In this document: positions 8,917 through 17,537 of the stretch, piece by piece
How positions within the stretch are numbered: position 1 is the stretch's first letter
Layout of the letters: each line of letters opens with the position of its first letter
Made by a program: the position numbers and the translations under genes
NCBI RefSeq assembly: GCF_028858535.1
Contig: NZ_JAPMOU010000030.1
Location: forward strand, 1-64,000
Source: Spartinivicinus poritis
GTDB lineage: Bacteria; Pseudomonadota; Gammaproteobacteria; Pseudomonadales; Zooshikellaceae
Direction: 5' to 3'
Length of the DNA stretch: 64,000 nt
Notes under the pieces: model-generated
The model's input: the letters and a program-made list of their open reading frames with translations, nothing else
Database searches by the model: none
What the model was told of the DNA's origin: nothing

Positions 8917-9306
8917 GTCACTGCTCTCTTCCGTTTGGCTATTATTTTTTGTTTAGCCACCGCGTGTATTGGCAGGTAAGCGTGGCTATTTATGATTTAA
9001 CTGGATTTTGGGTCAGGGGATGGATAGGAGATTATCTAAAAACGACCTACAGATAGTTTTTGCAGCCGGTAGTTAGCCCTTGCCCTAATAACGTCGGAAA
9101 CCTGCTTCTGCTGAGTCGCTTTTAACTATGTGGGTAGAGGGGTTATTAATCAGAATGCCTGCAATATAAAAAGTGTACCTCTATTGCTTTAAGTAATCCT
9201 AATATGGCAAAAAACACAGAGAAACAGTTAGAGGTATTCAAGTATTACGGACGATCTAGCCTACAAATGTTGCCGTGTATATAACAATTAATGATGAGGT
9301 ATCACT
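8917..9306. promoter_or_regulatory. Divergent gbcB/gbcA control region
   Basis: This 390-bp gap separates the divergent gbcB-sox and gbcA units and must hold both promoters. I see no coding frame and could not pick out a confident operator. In Pseudomonas the equivalent genes are switched on by the AraC-type regulator GbdR; no regulator gene is encoded nearby here. Confidence 0.45.
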
Positions 9307-10575
9307 ATGGGTAACTTGATTGATATCAAGCAACTTTCTAGCTCTGGCATTAGCCGCCAGGATGTTGCCAAAATGTTGCAAGATCGTAACCCAACTTATT
9401 CCTTACCCCAACCCTTTTACAATGACCCTCAGCTTTTCCAAATTGATATGGAGGAAATTTACTGTAAAGAATGGTTATTTGTGGGTTTAACTTGCGAACT
9501 ACCAGTGAAAGGCAATTTTATTACAATTGATATTGGCAATAACCCAATAATAGTGGTAAGAAATCAGCATAACGAAATACAGGCATTTCATAATGTTTGT
9601 AGGCATCGGGGCTCTAAAGTCTGTTTGCAACCGAAAGGTAAGGTAGCGAAGCTAGTTTGCCCTTATCATCAGTGGACTTATGAATTAGATGGGCAGCTTA
9701 TTTTTGCTGGAACAGAAATGGGGGATGACTTCTGTAAGAGCAACTTTTCATTAAAACCTGTTCATGTCAAAACAGCTGGTGGTTATATTTTTATTTCGCT
9801 AGCAGAAACCCCACCTGAGATTGCCCCCTTCTTAAAAGACTTAGCTGACTATTTAGAGCCTTATGATTTAGATAACGCAAAAGTAGCGGTTGAGTCTAAT
9901 ATCGTTGAAAAAGCGAATTGGAAACTTGTTATTGAAAATAACCGTGAGTGCTATCACTGTAATGGTTCACACCCAGAACTGTTAAACTCTTTATTAGAGT
10001 GGGATGACACCACAGACCCTCGTGCCTCAGATAGCTTTAAAGCTCATGTGGCTCGCAAAGAAGCTGATTGGGAAGCAGAAAAAATTCCTTACAAGCATGT
10101 TTCACATGGGTTAAGAAACCGAATTGTGAGAATGCCACTAATGGAAGGAACTGTTTCCATGACTATGGATGGCAAACAGGGTTGTAAAAAACTGATGGGG
10201 CGTATTAAAAACCCAGACTTAGGCTCAATGCGAATTTTGCATTTGCCAAACTCATGGAACCATGCCATGGGTGATCACTTGATTGCATTTATCGTAACAC
10301 CACTTAGCCCTCAGGAAACTCTGGTAACCACCAAATGGCTGGTTCACAAAGATGCTGTGGAAGGGGTTGACTACAATGTAGAAAACCTAAGGAAGGTTTG
10401 GGATGCTACTAACGCTCAAGATAGAAAGCTAGCGGAGGATAACCAGCTAGGCATTAACTCTATGGCTTATGAGCCTGGTCCTTACTCAAAAACTTATGAA
10501 TTTGGCGTGATTAATTTTGTCGACTGGTATAGTGAGTCTATGCTAAATCATTTAGGGACACAGAACGCAGAATAA
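9307..10575 (+). CDS. gbcA: Glycine betaine monooxygenase, Rieske oxygenase subunit (GbcA)
   Basis: This 422-residue Rieske non-heme iron oxygenase most resembles GbcA, which with GbcB removes one methyl group of glycine betaine as formaldehyde. The Rieske cluster ligands are Cys98/His100 (CRHRG) and Cys118/His121 (CPYHQW). The catalytic iron site is seen as NRECYHCNGSHPEL with His217 and His222. GbcA is related to choline and stachydrine oxygenases; the sarcosine oxidase operon next door favours betaine. The start ATG follows ATGATGAGGT, a reasonable ribosome binding site. A hairpin terminator follows the gene. Confidence 0.88.
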   Translation: MGNLIDIKQLSSSGISRQDVAKMLQDRNPTYSLPQPFYNDPQLFQIDMEEIYCKEWLFVGLTCELPVKGNFITIDIGNNPIIVVRNQHNEIQAFHNVCRHRGSKVCLQPKGKVAKLVCPYHQWTYELDGQLIFAGTEMGDDFCKSNFSLKPVHVKTAGGYIFISLAETPPEIAPFLKDLADYLEPYDLDNAKVAVESNIVEKANWKLVIENNRECYHCNGSHPELLNSLLEWDDTTDPRASDSFKAHVARKEADWEAEKIPYKHVSHGLRNRIVRMPLMEGTVSMTMDGKQGCKKLMGRIKNPDLGSMRILHLPNSWNHAMGDHLIAFIVTPLSPQETLVTTKWLVHKDAVEGVDYNVENLRKVWDATNAQDRKLAEDNQLGINSMAYEPGPYSKTYEFGVINFVDWYSESMLNHLGTQNAE

Positions 10576-10610
10576 AGCATGTAAATTAATCACGTTTTAG
10601 TAAGCTAGTA

Positions 10611-10642
10611 AAACCCTGGTAGTATTTGTTGCTGGGGTTTTT
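10611..10642 (+). terminator. Terminator after gbcA
   Basis: AAACCC at 10611-10616 pairs with GGGTTT at 10635-10640, and the stem continues inward imperfectly. The right arm ends in TTTTT. This is about 35 bases after the gbcA stop and separates it from the next locus. Confidence 0.65.
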
Positions 10643-11454
10643 GCGCTCTTCTTAATACCACCACTAGTTGTCACTTTAGGTGCATTAGTCATACAGTAAT
10701 ACCTCAATTTAGTGACAAGTTGTCTTCTTATTTTCAATTTAATACTGCCTTTTTAGCACTAGGTCTCAAGCTAAGTCTGACTCTCATTAAAGCGTTATTG
10801 CCTTTGAATTTCTTTATAAAAGAAACAGTTCTATCAAATTTATAGAGCAAGTCACACGGTCTTTTTTCTTTCGAATGAAGGTCTCATTTTTAACTATCTA
10901 ATGAAACAAGATTGTTTGATAGATGTTCTATTTAATGTATCTTTCTGAACGTTAGGTTAGTTAAAAAAGGTAATCATAGTTCTTAGTGATTTAAGATATG
11001 ATTTGTAATAAAAGTGAAATAGCATATTTGTAATTTCACTTTTATAAGTTAAGGAGGTAAGTCAAGCATATTTACTGTTAGATTAATAAAAGCAATTAAC
11101 CTTTTAAAAGAATTTGGTTGTCGTATTTATTGGTTATGTATTTATTATGCTATGGAAAGTCTTTGCTATAAAGATAGTCTTTATGGTGGTTCTATAAATA
11201 AAATAAAAATGTCGGTTATTAATTGGGTTATTTAATAAAGATAATGATGGGTGAGTATGAGTTGGCACCCTGGTTATTTATCCTATTTAAATAGATAAAG
11301 AGTTATATAAAACACGTAGTGTTTGCTCAATATAAATTTGTATTTGCTGCGCAAAAATAGCAAAAAATAATCTAGCTAAAAAAGCAAAAAATTATATTGC
11401 TCAGTATTTTCTGTGTGGTGATGCTGTCTATTCTCAATAATCAGGTGTATTGTT
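10643..11454. other. Long AT-rich leader before the adenylation gene
   Basis: About 810 bp with very low G+C and no canonical gene. It contains a 13-bp perfect hairpin (11008-11045) and, 5 bases later, a perfect AAGGAGGT at 11051-11058. That ribosome binding site is followed 9 bases later by ATA (11068), which opens a 55-codon frame ending in TAA at 11233-11235, without any ATG, GTG or TTG near its beginning. The frame may be a decayed gene or a leader peptide. The adenylation gene starts at 11455 with only a weak ribosome binding site (ATCAGGTGTATTGTT before ATG). Confidence 0.4.
11008..11045 (+). promoter_or_regulatory. Perfect 13-bp hairpin upstream of a strong ribosome binding site
   Basis: ATAAAAGTGAAAT at 11008-11020 pairs exactly with ATTTCACTTTTAT at 11033-11045 around a 12-base loop. 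It lies just before AAGGAGGT (11051-11058). It could be a regulator binding site, an attenuator or simply an AT-rich palindrome; the position before the biosynthetic-looking locus at 11455 makes a regulatory role plausible. Confidence 0.5.
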
Positions 11455-13566
11455 ATGAATGTCGAACAAGTTGTGAAAGTTGGTCTAAGAACTAAAGAAA
11501 AAGGGAAGGTGGAAACTGGTTACTCATTAAAAGAACAGTTGAAGTATAGTGACCCACACACATTAATTTCTATGTGGTTGGAAAATAATGGAAAAGATAT
11601 AGATTTTGTTGGTAATTCAATAAGTAATAGTGTGATATCAAATGAGTTGTATAAAAAAATCATTCACCAAATTTGTGAGGATTCATCTGAAATCATTGCT
11701 AGTCTGGAAAATAAAGTTGGTGCAATGGAGACAAAATTATGTGATGTAAACCTTAAATTAAAAGGTGCTGAAAAGGAGTTAATGAGAAGTAAAAATACTC
11801 TTGATGCTGTAAGTAGCATAGTTAAACAGTCTGAAGAAAAAAATGAGAATATTCAAAAGACTATTATCAAACTATCCAAAGTACTAAACTGTAACAACCC
11901 ATCTCTCACTAAAATAAACCATGACGAACAAACAACAGATCTCATTAATTCGGAGTTAAAACAACATTTTGTTGCCCAATCAATAAGCCAGTTGTCGCCT
12001 GCTGATCAGATACTATTTGAACAGTTTGGTCAGGGGCCTTTAGAACAGGTCCATTATAATGCTATTCACCAAGCATTTGAGGTGCATGCTGTTTCACAGC
12101 CATATGCTATTGCTGCTAAACATTTAGATGAATCGATTACTTATCAAACGCTTAACCGTCAAGCGAATCGGCTCGCGGAGCTCCTCAAAGGCTTGGGGGT
12201 TAAAAGAGGCGATAATGTCGCACTTTTTTTGCAGCGCTCCATACCTATGCTGGTAGGTATTTTGGCTACGTTAAAACTGGGAGCGGCTTATGTACCGCAA
12301 CATGTCGGGGTGGCACCAGAATCACAGTTAAAACATGTTATTAATACAGCTGATACAAAAGTAATTTTAACCTTAGAAAAGTTTAAAAATATTATACCTG
12401 TACCAGAAGGCCATACCTGTATTGCTATCGATGAAATAATGCAACACTCGCTAAGTGAAGAAACAGATAAAAATCCTGTATCGTATGTAAATAACAAGGA
12501 TGTTTGCTTTATTTTGTTTACTTCTGGTACGACAGGCAAACCCAATGGTGTACAGGTTACGCATGGTAATGTTTGTAATATTATTTTAACTGAGCCAGGT
12601 GGGCTTGGTATTCAGCGGGGAATGAAAGTAGCACAAATTTTAAATATTGCATTTGACATGGCTGCCTGGGAAATCTTTGGTTGTTTAACCCATGGAGCAA
12701 CTTTGATTATTAGAAGCAAAGATATTCAACAGGCAGTACAGCAAGCTGATGTCGTAATAGCGACACCATCAGTACTTGGTTCGCTTGATGCTGACAGTTG
12801 TCGTAATGTTAAAATTGCCGCTGTTGCTGGTGAGCCTTGCCCTAAACCACTTGCGGATAAATGGGCTTCATTTTGTAAATTCCATAATTCCTGTGGTCCT
12901 ACAGAAACTACTATTGTTAATACAGTTCAGCATTATCACAGTGAGTCAGAACAATTAACCATTGGTAAGCCTACACCGAATAATACAGTTTATATTCTTG
13001 ATAAAGATATGAAGCCTTGTGCTATCGGTGAAGTAGGAGAGATGTGGGCTGGAGGCGAATGTGTTACCGCGGGTTACCTTAATAACCCACAGTTAAATAA
13101 AGAACGATATGCTCCCGACCCTTTTCTTGGTAATGGCAGAATGATGTTTCGTACCAGAGATTTAGGTCGCTGGACTAAAAATGGTGAGTTGGAGCATTTT
13201 GGCAGGGTAGATGATCAAGTAAAAATTAGAGGTTTTCGAGTAGAGCTTGATTCTGTTTCTGCAGTATTGGAAAAAGTACCTGATTGTAAACATGCAGTTG
13301 CACTCAAACTTGATAACCGTAATTTAGTAGCGTTTGTTAGCCCATATACTGTTGATGTGGAAGCAGCTAAACAGGCTGTGGCTGAATCTCTACCGTATTA
13401 TTGCACTCCTGCATTTATAATTGCTATGGATGAGCTGCCTAGAACCAGTCGGGGGAAAGTAGATAAAAGAGAATTGCTTAAAATTGCTCAGCAACATCAC
13501 AAACAAGACGTGGAATTACAATCAACAGAAGAGCTTCATCCTGTAACGAGTAGGGAGACATCGTAA
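11455..13566 (+). CDS. NRPS-like adenylation enzyme with coiled-coil N-terminal extension
   Basis: This 703-residue protein contains a full amino-acid-type adenylation domain from about residue 175 to 680. Visible core motifs are LKLGAAYVPQ, FTSGTTGKPNGVQVTHGN, FDMAAWEIFG (Asp401 at the position that usually contacts an alpha-amino group), NSCGPTETTI, FRTRDLGRW, GRVDDQVKIRGFRVELD and the closing TSRGKVDKREL with the catalytic Lys. There is no carrier-protein serine motif after it, so the activated acid must go to another protein, to CoA or to a small acceptor. The first 170 residues are unlike the rest: polar, Lys/Glu-rich and probably coiled coil (about 70-150). The stop overlaps the next start by one base (TAATG), which ties it to the membrane flavoprotein. 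The substrate is unknown. Confidence 0.85.
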   Translation: MNVEQVVKVGLRTKEKGKVETGYSLKEQLKYSDPHTLISMWLENNGKDIDFVGNSISNSVISNELYKKIIHQICEDSSEIIASLENKVGAMETKLCDVNLKLKGAEKELMRSKNTLDAVSSIVKQSEEKNENIQKTIIKLSKVLNCNNPSLTKINHDEQTTDLINSELKQHFVAQSISQLSPADQILFEQFGQGPLEQVHYNAIHQAFEVHAVSQPYAIAAKHLDESITYQTLNRQANRLAELLKGLGVKRGDNVALFLQRSIPMLVGILATLKLGAAYVPQHVGVAPESQLKHVINTADTKVILTLEKFKNIIPVPEGHTCIAIDEIMQHSLSEETDKNPVSYVNNKDVCFILFTSGTTGKPNGVQVTHGNVCNIILTEPGGLGIQRGMKVAQILNIAFDMAAWEIFGCLTHGATLIIRSKDIQQAVQQADVVIATPSVLGSLDADSCRNVKIAAVAGEPCPKPLADKWASFCKFHNSCGPTETTIVNTVQHYHSESEQLTIGKPTPNNTVYILDKDMKPCAIGEVGEMWAGGECVTAGYLNNPQLNKERYAPDPFLGNGRMMFRTRDLGRWTKNGELEHFGRVDDQVKIRGFRVELDSVSAVLEKVPDCKHAVALKLDNRNLVAFVSPYTVDVEAAKQAVAESLPYYCTPAFIIAMDELPRTSRGKVDKRELLKIAQQHHKQDVELQSTEELHPVTSRETS

Positions 13567-15083
13567 TGGGTAATGTTGCAAGCTTAAAACTACCGGTTGC
13601 TGAACAGTCTAAACAACCAGCTAAAATTAAGAAAACATCAAAGACAACGGTTAAACGACAAACAACAAAAAAACAAAAATTAAGTAAAGTTGCAGTAAAG
13701 TCCACTTTTACAAGAGGAAACTCAGCTAATCAGCCTGTAGATGCATCGAAGATTAAGTTACCCAGTGTAAAACTGCCTAAAAAAACAGGTCCATTACGGC
13801 AGCTGGGGAAACATGAGCAATTAATGCACTACAACCGTCTTGTTTATTTAGTGACACTTGTTAATTTAGGGGCGTTTTTTTTAGGGATAACTCAATATAA
13901 CTGGTGGGGAAGTGAAGGAATTGCACTTGGAGCAATAGCCAATATTGTTGTTATTAATATGACAATTGCCATTGTTATGCGACAACAGTATGTTATTAAT
14001 TTCTTATTTTGGCTTGCTACTCGAGCCCCCACAAGTTGGCCGTTATCAGTACGCTGGACCTTAGGAAAAGTTTACCATTTTGGTGGTTTTCATAGTGGTT
14101 GCGCGGTAGCGGCCACAATCTGGTTTGCAGTGTTTGCTGGTTCCATCACCTATCAGTATGCTAATGGGCTACCCGGTATATCTCTGGGTACGATGGTAAT
14201 TACTTATGCATTATTAGCAGTACTACTATTAATAGTTGTTATGGCTTTACCTTCAAATCGTGCCCGTTTTCATAATAATTTCGAGTTAATCCATCGTTTT
14301 GGTGGATGGGCTGCATTACTAATGTTTTGGATGCAGACGGTCGTTTTTATTAACGATCAAAAAGGAGATAGCACTTTATCCAATGCTTTATTTTCTAGCC
14401 TTAGTTTTTGGTTGTTGGTCATAGTAAGTGTCAGCATAATTATACCCTGGCTTAGGCTAAGAAAAGTACCAGTTGAGATAGAAACCCCCTCATCACATGT
14501 TGCACTAGCAAAATTTAATTATGGTGTGACACCTTTTCCTGGTTCTTCGATGACCGTTAGCTTAAATCCTCTAGCAGAGTGGCATGCATTTGCTAATGTG
14601 CCAAAACCAGGCGAGGAAGGGTATCGGTTAACGATTTCACGTGCAGGTGATTGGACCGGTGCATTTATTGATAATCCTCCAAGTCATGTATGGGTAAAAG
14701 GTATTCCTACGGCTGGTGTCGCCAATATTGAAAAACTGTTTAAACGTGTTGTATATGTGGCAACAGGCAGTGGTATTGGTCCGTGTTTACCTCACTTATT
14801 AGCGCAAGAAGTGCCAGCTCACTTAGTCTGGTCAACAAGAAGCCCTCGCGAGACTTATGGTAATGCGTTGGTGGATGAAATATTGGCTGCAGAACCAAAT
14901 GCAACGATTTGGGATACTACTGAAAGCGGTAAACCGGATATGGTCAAACTGGCTTATTTGGCATATCGCTACTTTAATGCTGAGGCAGTTATTATTATAT
15001 CTAACCAAAAGCTTACCTATCAGGTTGTTCATGGTTTAGAGATTCGAGGTATTCCTTCCTACGGCGCGATTTGGGACTCATAA
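13566..15083 (+). CDS. Membrane flavoprotein, ferric-reductase-like (TmpA-type)
   Basis: This 505-residue protein has a basic, low-complexity N-terminus (residues 1-80, Lys/Thr/Ser-rich), then about six membrane helices (about 92-110, 118-150, 177-200, 208-228, 245-263, 279-297) and a cytoplasmic NADP/FAD-type domain. His171, His176 and His243 (IHRFGGW) lie near helix ends and might bind heme. The reductase part shows WHAF, RAGDWTGAF and VYVATGSGIGPCLPH (401-406 as the nucleotide loop), ending in RGIPSYGAIWDS. The combination recalls the membrane flavoproteins that include fungal TmpA, where related proteins are fused to an adenylation domain; that link is from memory. Here the two halves are separate, coupled genes (TAATG overlap). 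A reduction of the adenylated product, or electron transfer across the membrane, is inference. Confidence 0.75.
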   Translation: MGNVASLKLPVAEQSKQPAKIKKTSKTTVKRQTTKKQKLSKVAVKSTFTRGNSANQPVDASKIKLPSVKLPKKTGPLRQLGKHEQLMHYNRLVYLVTLVNLGAFFLGITQYNWWGSEGIALGAIANIVVINMTIAIVMRQQYVINFLFWLATRAPTSWPLSVRWTLGKVYHFGGFHSGCAVAATIWFAVFAGSITYQYANGLPGISLGTMVITYALLAVLLLIVVMALPSNRARFHNNFELIHRFGGWAALLMFWMQTVVFINDQKGDSTLSNALFSSLSFWLLVIVSVSIIIPWLRLRKVPVEIETPSSHVALAKFNYGVTPFPGSSMTVSLNPLAEWHAFANVPKPGEEGYRLTISRAGDWTGAFIDNPPSHVWVKGIPTAGVANIEKLFKRVVYVATGSGIGPCLPHLLAQEVPAHLVWSTRSPRETYGNALVDEILAAEPNATIWDTTESGKPDMVKLAYLAYRYFNAEAVIIISNQKLTYQVVHGLEIRGIPSYGAIWDS

Positions 15084-15137
15084 ATTACAATTTTAATTTC
15101 TGGCTAAATTTACAAATTTTTAATTAATGAGGTATTT

Positions 15138-15902
15138 ATGAGCATTTTAGTTGAGCGTAAAGGTCGGGTTGTTATTGTTAAACTAAATCGCCCTAAATCA
15201 CTGAATGCATTAAATTCAGACATCATGGAAGAAATGGTGACTACTTTAAAACCCTTAGATCAAGATCCAGATGTAGGATGTTTTATCATAACCGGCTCAG
15301 AAAAAGCATTCGCAGCAGGAGCTGATATTAAGGAAATGGCCAACCAAACTTATATGGACATGTTTTATCAAGATTATTTCGCTGGCTGGGATAGTTTTGC
15401 TGCGCTACGAACACCGAAGATTGCTGCAGTATCAGGTTATGCATTAGGTGGTGGGTGTGAATTGGCCATGATGTGTGACATGATTTTTGCGGCAGAGTCG
15501 GCTAAGTTTGGCCAGCCAGAAATTAAGTTAGGAGTGATACCTGGCATAGGAGGATCTCAACGACTTACTAAACTGGTTGGTAAAGCCAAAGCTATGGATA
15601 TGATTTTAACAGGCCGTATGATGGCGGCAGAAGAAGCAGAGCGTGCTGGGCTGGTAGCACGGACTATTCCTGACGATAAGCTGCTGAGTGAAACAATTAC
15701 TGCTGCAGAAACCATAGCCGCTTATGGTAAGCCTGCGGTTATGGTGGCTAGAGAAGCTGTTGAGCGGGCTTTAGAATCTAGTTTGAGAGAAGGAATTTTA
15801 TTTGAGAGACGAACATTTCATGCGTTATTTGCTACCGAAGATCAAAAAGAAGGAATGAAAGCATTTATTGAAAAGCGAAAGCCCTTTTTCAAAAGCAAAT
15901 AA
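15138..15902 (+). CDS. Enoyl-CoA hydratase/isomerase family protein
   Basis: This 254-residue crotonase has the complete hydratase signature: oxyanion-hole segments AFAAGADI (58-64) and [11 protein letters not shown], and both catalytic-type glutamates, Glu108 (GGGCELA) and Glu128 (FGQPEIKLG), followed by PGIGGSQRL. Having both acids favours true 2-enoyl-CoA hydration over isomerisation. It is very close to typical short-chain hydratases (PaaF/FadB1 type), so on its own it could serve fatty acid or amino acid degradation. It lies 54 bases after the flavoprotein gene with its own ribosome binding site (AATGAGGT) and probably belongs to the same transcript. Confidence 0.9.
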   Translation: MSILVERKGRVVIVKLNRPKSLNALNSDIMEEMVTTLKPLDQDPDVGCFIITGSEKAFAAGADIKEMANQTYMDMFYQDYFAGWDSFAALRTPKIAAVSGYALGGGCELAMMCDMIFAAESAKFGQPEIKLGVIPGIGGSQRLTKLVGKAKAMDMILTGRMMAAEEAERAGLVARTIPDDKLLSETITAAETIAAYGKPAVMVAREAVERALESSLREGILFERRTFHALFATEDQKEGMKAFIEKRKPFFKSK

Positions 15903-15966
15903 GTGGTAGTTTCCGCCTTATCATATAAGCTTACCTTAAATTGAGCGTTTCTTTCTGGGGCTTGTT

Positions 15967-16755
15967 ATGAAAAAGCGGCATCAAGTTTTTCTTGTTTTAT
16001 TCCTTATGCTCGCAACAGCGGTAAATGTTTTCGCCTGTTCAAAGCAAGTTAATGTGGCCTGGAATAAATGGGAGCCATTTTTCATGATGGCAGGTAAAGG
16101 ACAACCTGATGGGTTAGATGCCATTATTATGGATCTACTGCTTAAAGCGGCAGGTTGTCCTTACAGTTTGCAGGAAATTCCTGGTAGAAGAGCATTGCAG
16201 CTGCTTAAAGAAGGAAAAATTGATATGGTTACAGCCGCTTCAATCACTGAAGAGCGGCAAAAATACGGTTATTTTTCTGAGCCTTATCGACGTGAAGTAA
16301 TGTTGCTTATTTTTCGTAAAGGAGAAGCTGCAAAATATCCAGCCGAAAGTTTGTTTGAATTATTTACTAAATATAACGTTAAAGTTGGTGCCAGTAATGG
16401 TGCTTATTATGGTCCAGAGTTTCAAAAGTTACTTGAAGATAAGCGGTTCAAACCAAAAATCCATTTAACCACCAGCCCAGAGCAACGGATGAAGCTACTT
16501 GAAGCTGGTCGACTAACGGCTGTTGTTGATGATCAAGTAGCGGCAACTTTTTTAACTCGTCAAATGAAATTGGTTGGCAAATTTGAGTTTCATCCTTTGG
16601 TAGTGCACGATAATAGCATCCATTTATTATTCAGTAAGCGCTCTGTACCTAAAGAAGATGTCGAATTAATTAATATAGCTTTGTTTCGTTTACAAAAATC
16701 GTTTGCCTACCAGCATTTAATTCGAAATTATACGGATATTGCTTCTGATAATTAG
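15967..16755 (+). CDS. Periplasmic solute-binding protein, family 3-like
   Basis: This 262-residue protein has a signal sequence (residues 1-24, MKKRHQVFLVLFLMLATA) and a bilobal substrate-binding domain of the amino-acid-transporter type: WNKWEPFFMMAGKGQPDGLDAIIMD, GRRALQLLKEGKIDMVTAASITEERQ, FSEPYRREVMLLIFRKG. A cysteine follows V-F-A at the end of the signal, so it might be a lipoprotein, although the lipobox is weak. No permease or ATPase gene is adjacent, so it is an orphan binding protein; many such orphans in this group of bacteria act in sensing or have lost their transporter. It ends 8 bases from the convergent amidase gene. Confidence 0.8.
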   Translation: MKKRHQVFLVLFLMLATAVNVFACSKQVNVAWNKWEPFFMMAGKGQPDGLDAIIMDLLLKAAGCPYSLQEIPGRRALQLLKEGKIDMVTAASITEERQKYGYFSEPYRREVMLLIFRKGEAAKYPAESLFELFTKYNVKVGASNGAYYGPEFQKLLEDKRFKPKIHLTTSPEQRMKLLEAGRLTAVVDDQVAATFLTRQMKLVGKFEFHPLVVHDNSIHLLFSKRSVPKEDVELINIALFRLQKSFAYQHLIRNYTDIASDN

Positions 16756-16763
16756 CATAATAA

Positions 16764-17537
16764 TTAAAACTGGGAAGGTTTACAGTATTTATCAACTAGT
16801 GCATAAATAGCGGCAACTGTTTTTACATCTAGACACCCTGAATAGGACTCAGGATTAAAGTGCATTTGAAATGCTTTCACCACCTGCTGTGTCTGTTTAT
16901 CCTCTATACCTGTTAACTGTATCGAGTAACCATAGGTTTTAAGTTGCTGTTGGATTGCCAAGATAGGAGGTAGGGCTTCACTAAACTGACACTGATAACG
17001 TTCAAGTGTTGCTGTGTCATACCATGCGCCAATTCCTTCTGAATATAAGTGTTGCCAGGGAAACTTAGGCCCAGGGTCAGCTTTTCTAGCAGGGGCAATG
17101 TCCGAGTGACCAATTACTCGTGTAGGTGTAATGTCGGGATGGCGTTGTATTATGTCCTTGCATAATAAAACTAATTGTTCAATTTGATCTGCTGGGTAGT
17201 CAGGAAAGAGTAACTTTTCTGCTTCAGTAGAGCTTGGCTCTGGTTGATAGACAATCTCAATACCAATTGATTGATCGTTGATATTACTTCTATCTTCCCA
17301 GGCGCTTACTCCAGCGTGCCATGCTCTTTGTGATTCATCAACCAACTTAAATACTTGAAGCTTTGTTGCAGGATAGCTTTGGTCAGTTAAATTAGGGATC
17401 AAATAGTGAGCGCTTACTTTTGAGGTTAGCGCGGCAATAGAACTGGCAAAGTTAATCGCTGTGTAGTGAAGTACCAAAAATCGAATCCGGCTATTATAGC
17501 TTGATGAGCGATAGGTTGAATCGTCGATAACTAGCAA
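16764..17537 (-). CDS. N-acetylmuramoyl-L-alanine amidase (AmpD/AmiD-like) with peptidoglycan-binding domain
   Basis: The enzyme cleaves the bond between N-acetylmuramic acid and the peptide stem. The amidase_2 domain covers residues 15-170 with zinc ligands His24 (LVLHYTA), His144 (GHSDIAPARKADPGPKF) and Asp154, and Glu94 (IGIEI) as the likely catalytic acid. A peptidoglycan-binding helix bundle follows (about 178-250, IQQQLKTYGYSI...VVKAFQMHF). This two-domain layout matches AmiD more than AmpD, but no signal or lipoprotein sequence is present: translation must start at the TTG at 17537, because a stop codon lies 7 codons upstream in frame. AGAGGG sits 9 bases before the TTG. It may therefore act in the cytoplasm on recycled muropeptides. 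Confidence 0.85.
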   Translation of the reverse strand: MLVIDDSTYRSSSYNSRIRFLVLHYTAINFASSIAALTSKVSAHYLIPNLTDQSYPATKLQVFKLVDESQRAWHAGVSAWEDRSNINDQSIGIEIVYQPEPSSTEAEKLLFPDYPADQIEQLVLLCKDIIQRHPDITPTRVIGHSDIAPARKADPGPKFPWQHLYSEGIGAWYDTATLERYQCQFSEALPPILAIQQQLKTYGYSIQLTGIEDKQTQQVVKAFQMHFNPESYSGCLDVKTVAAIYALVDKYCKPSQF

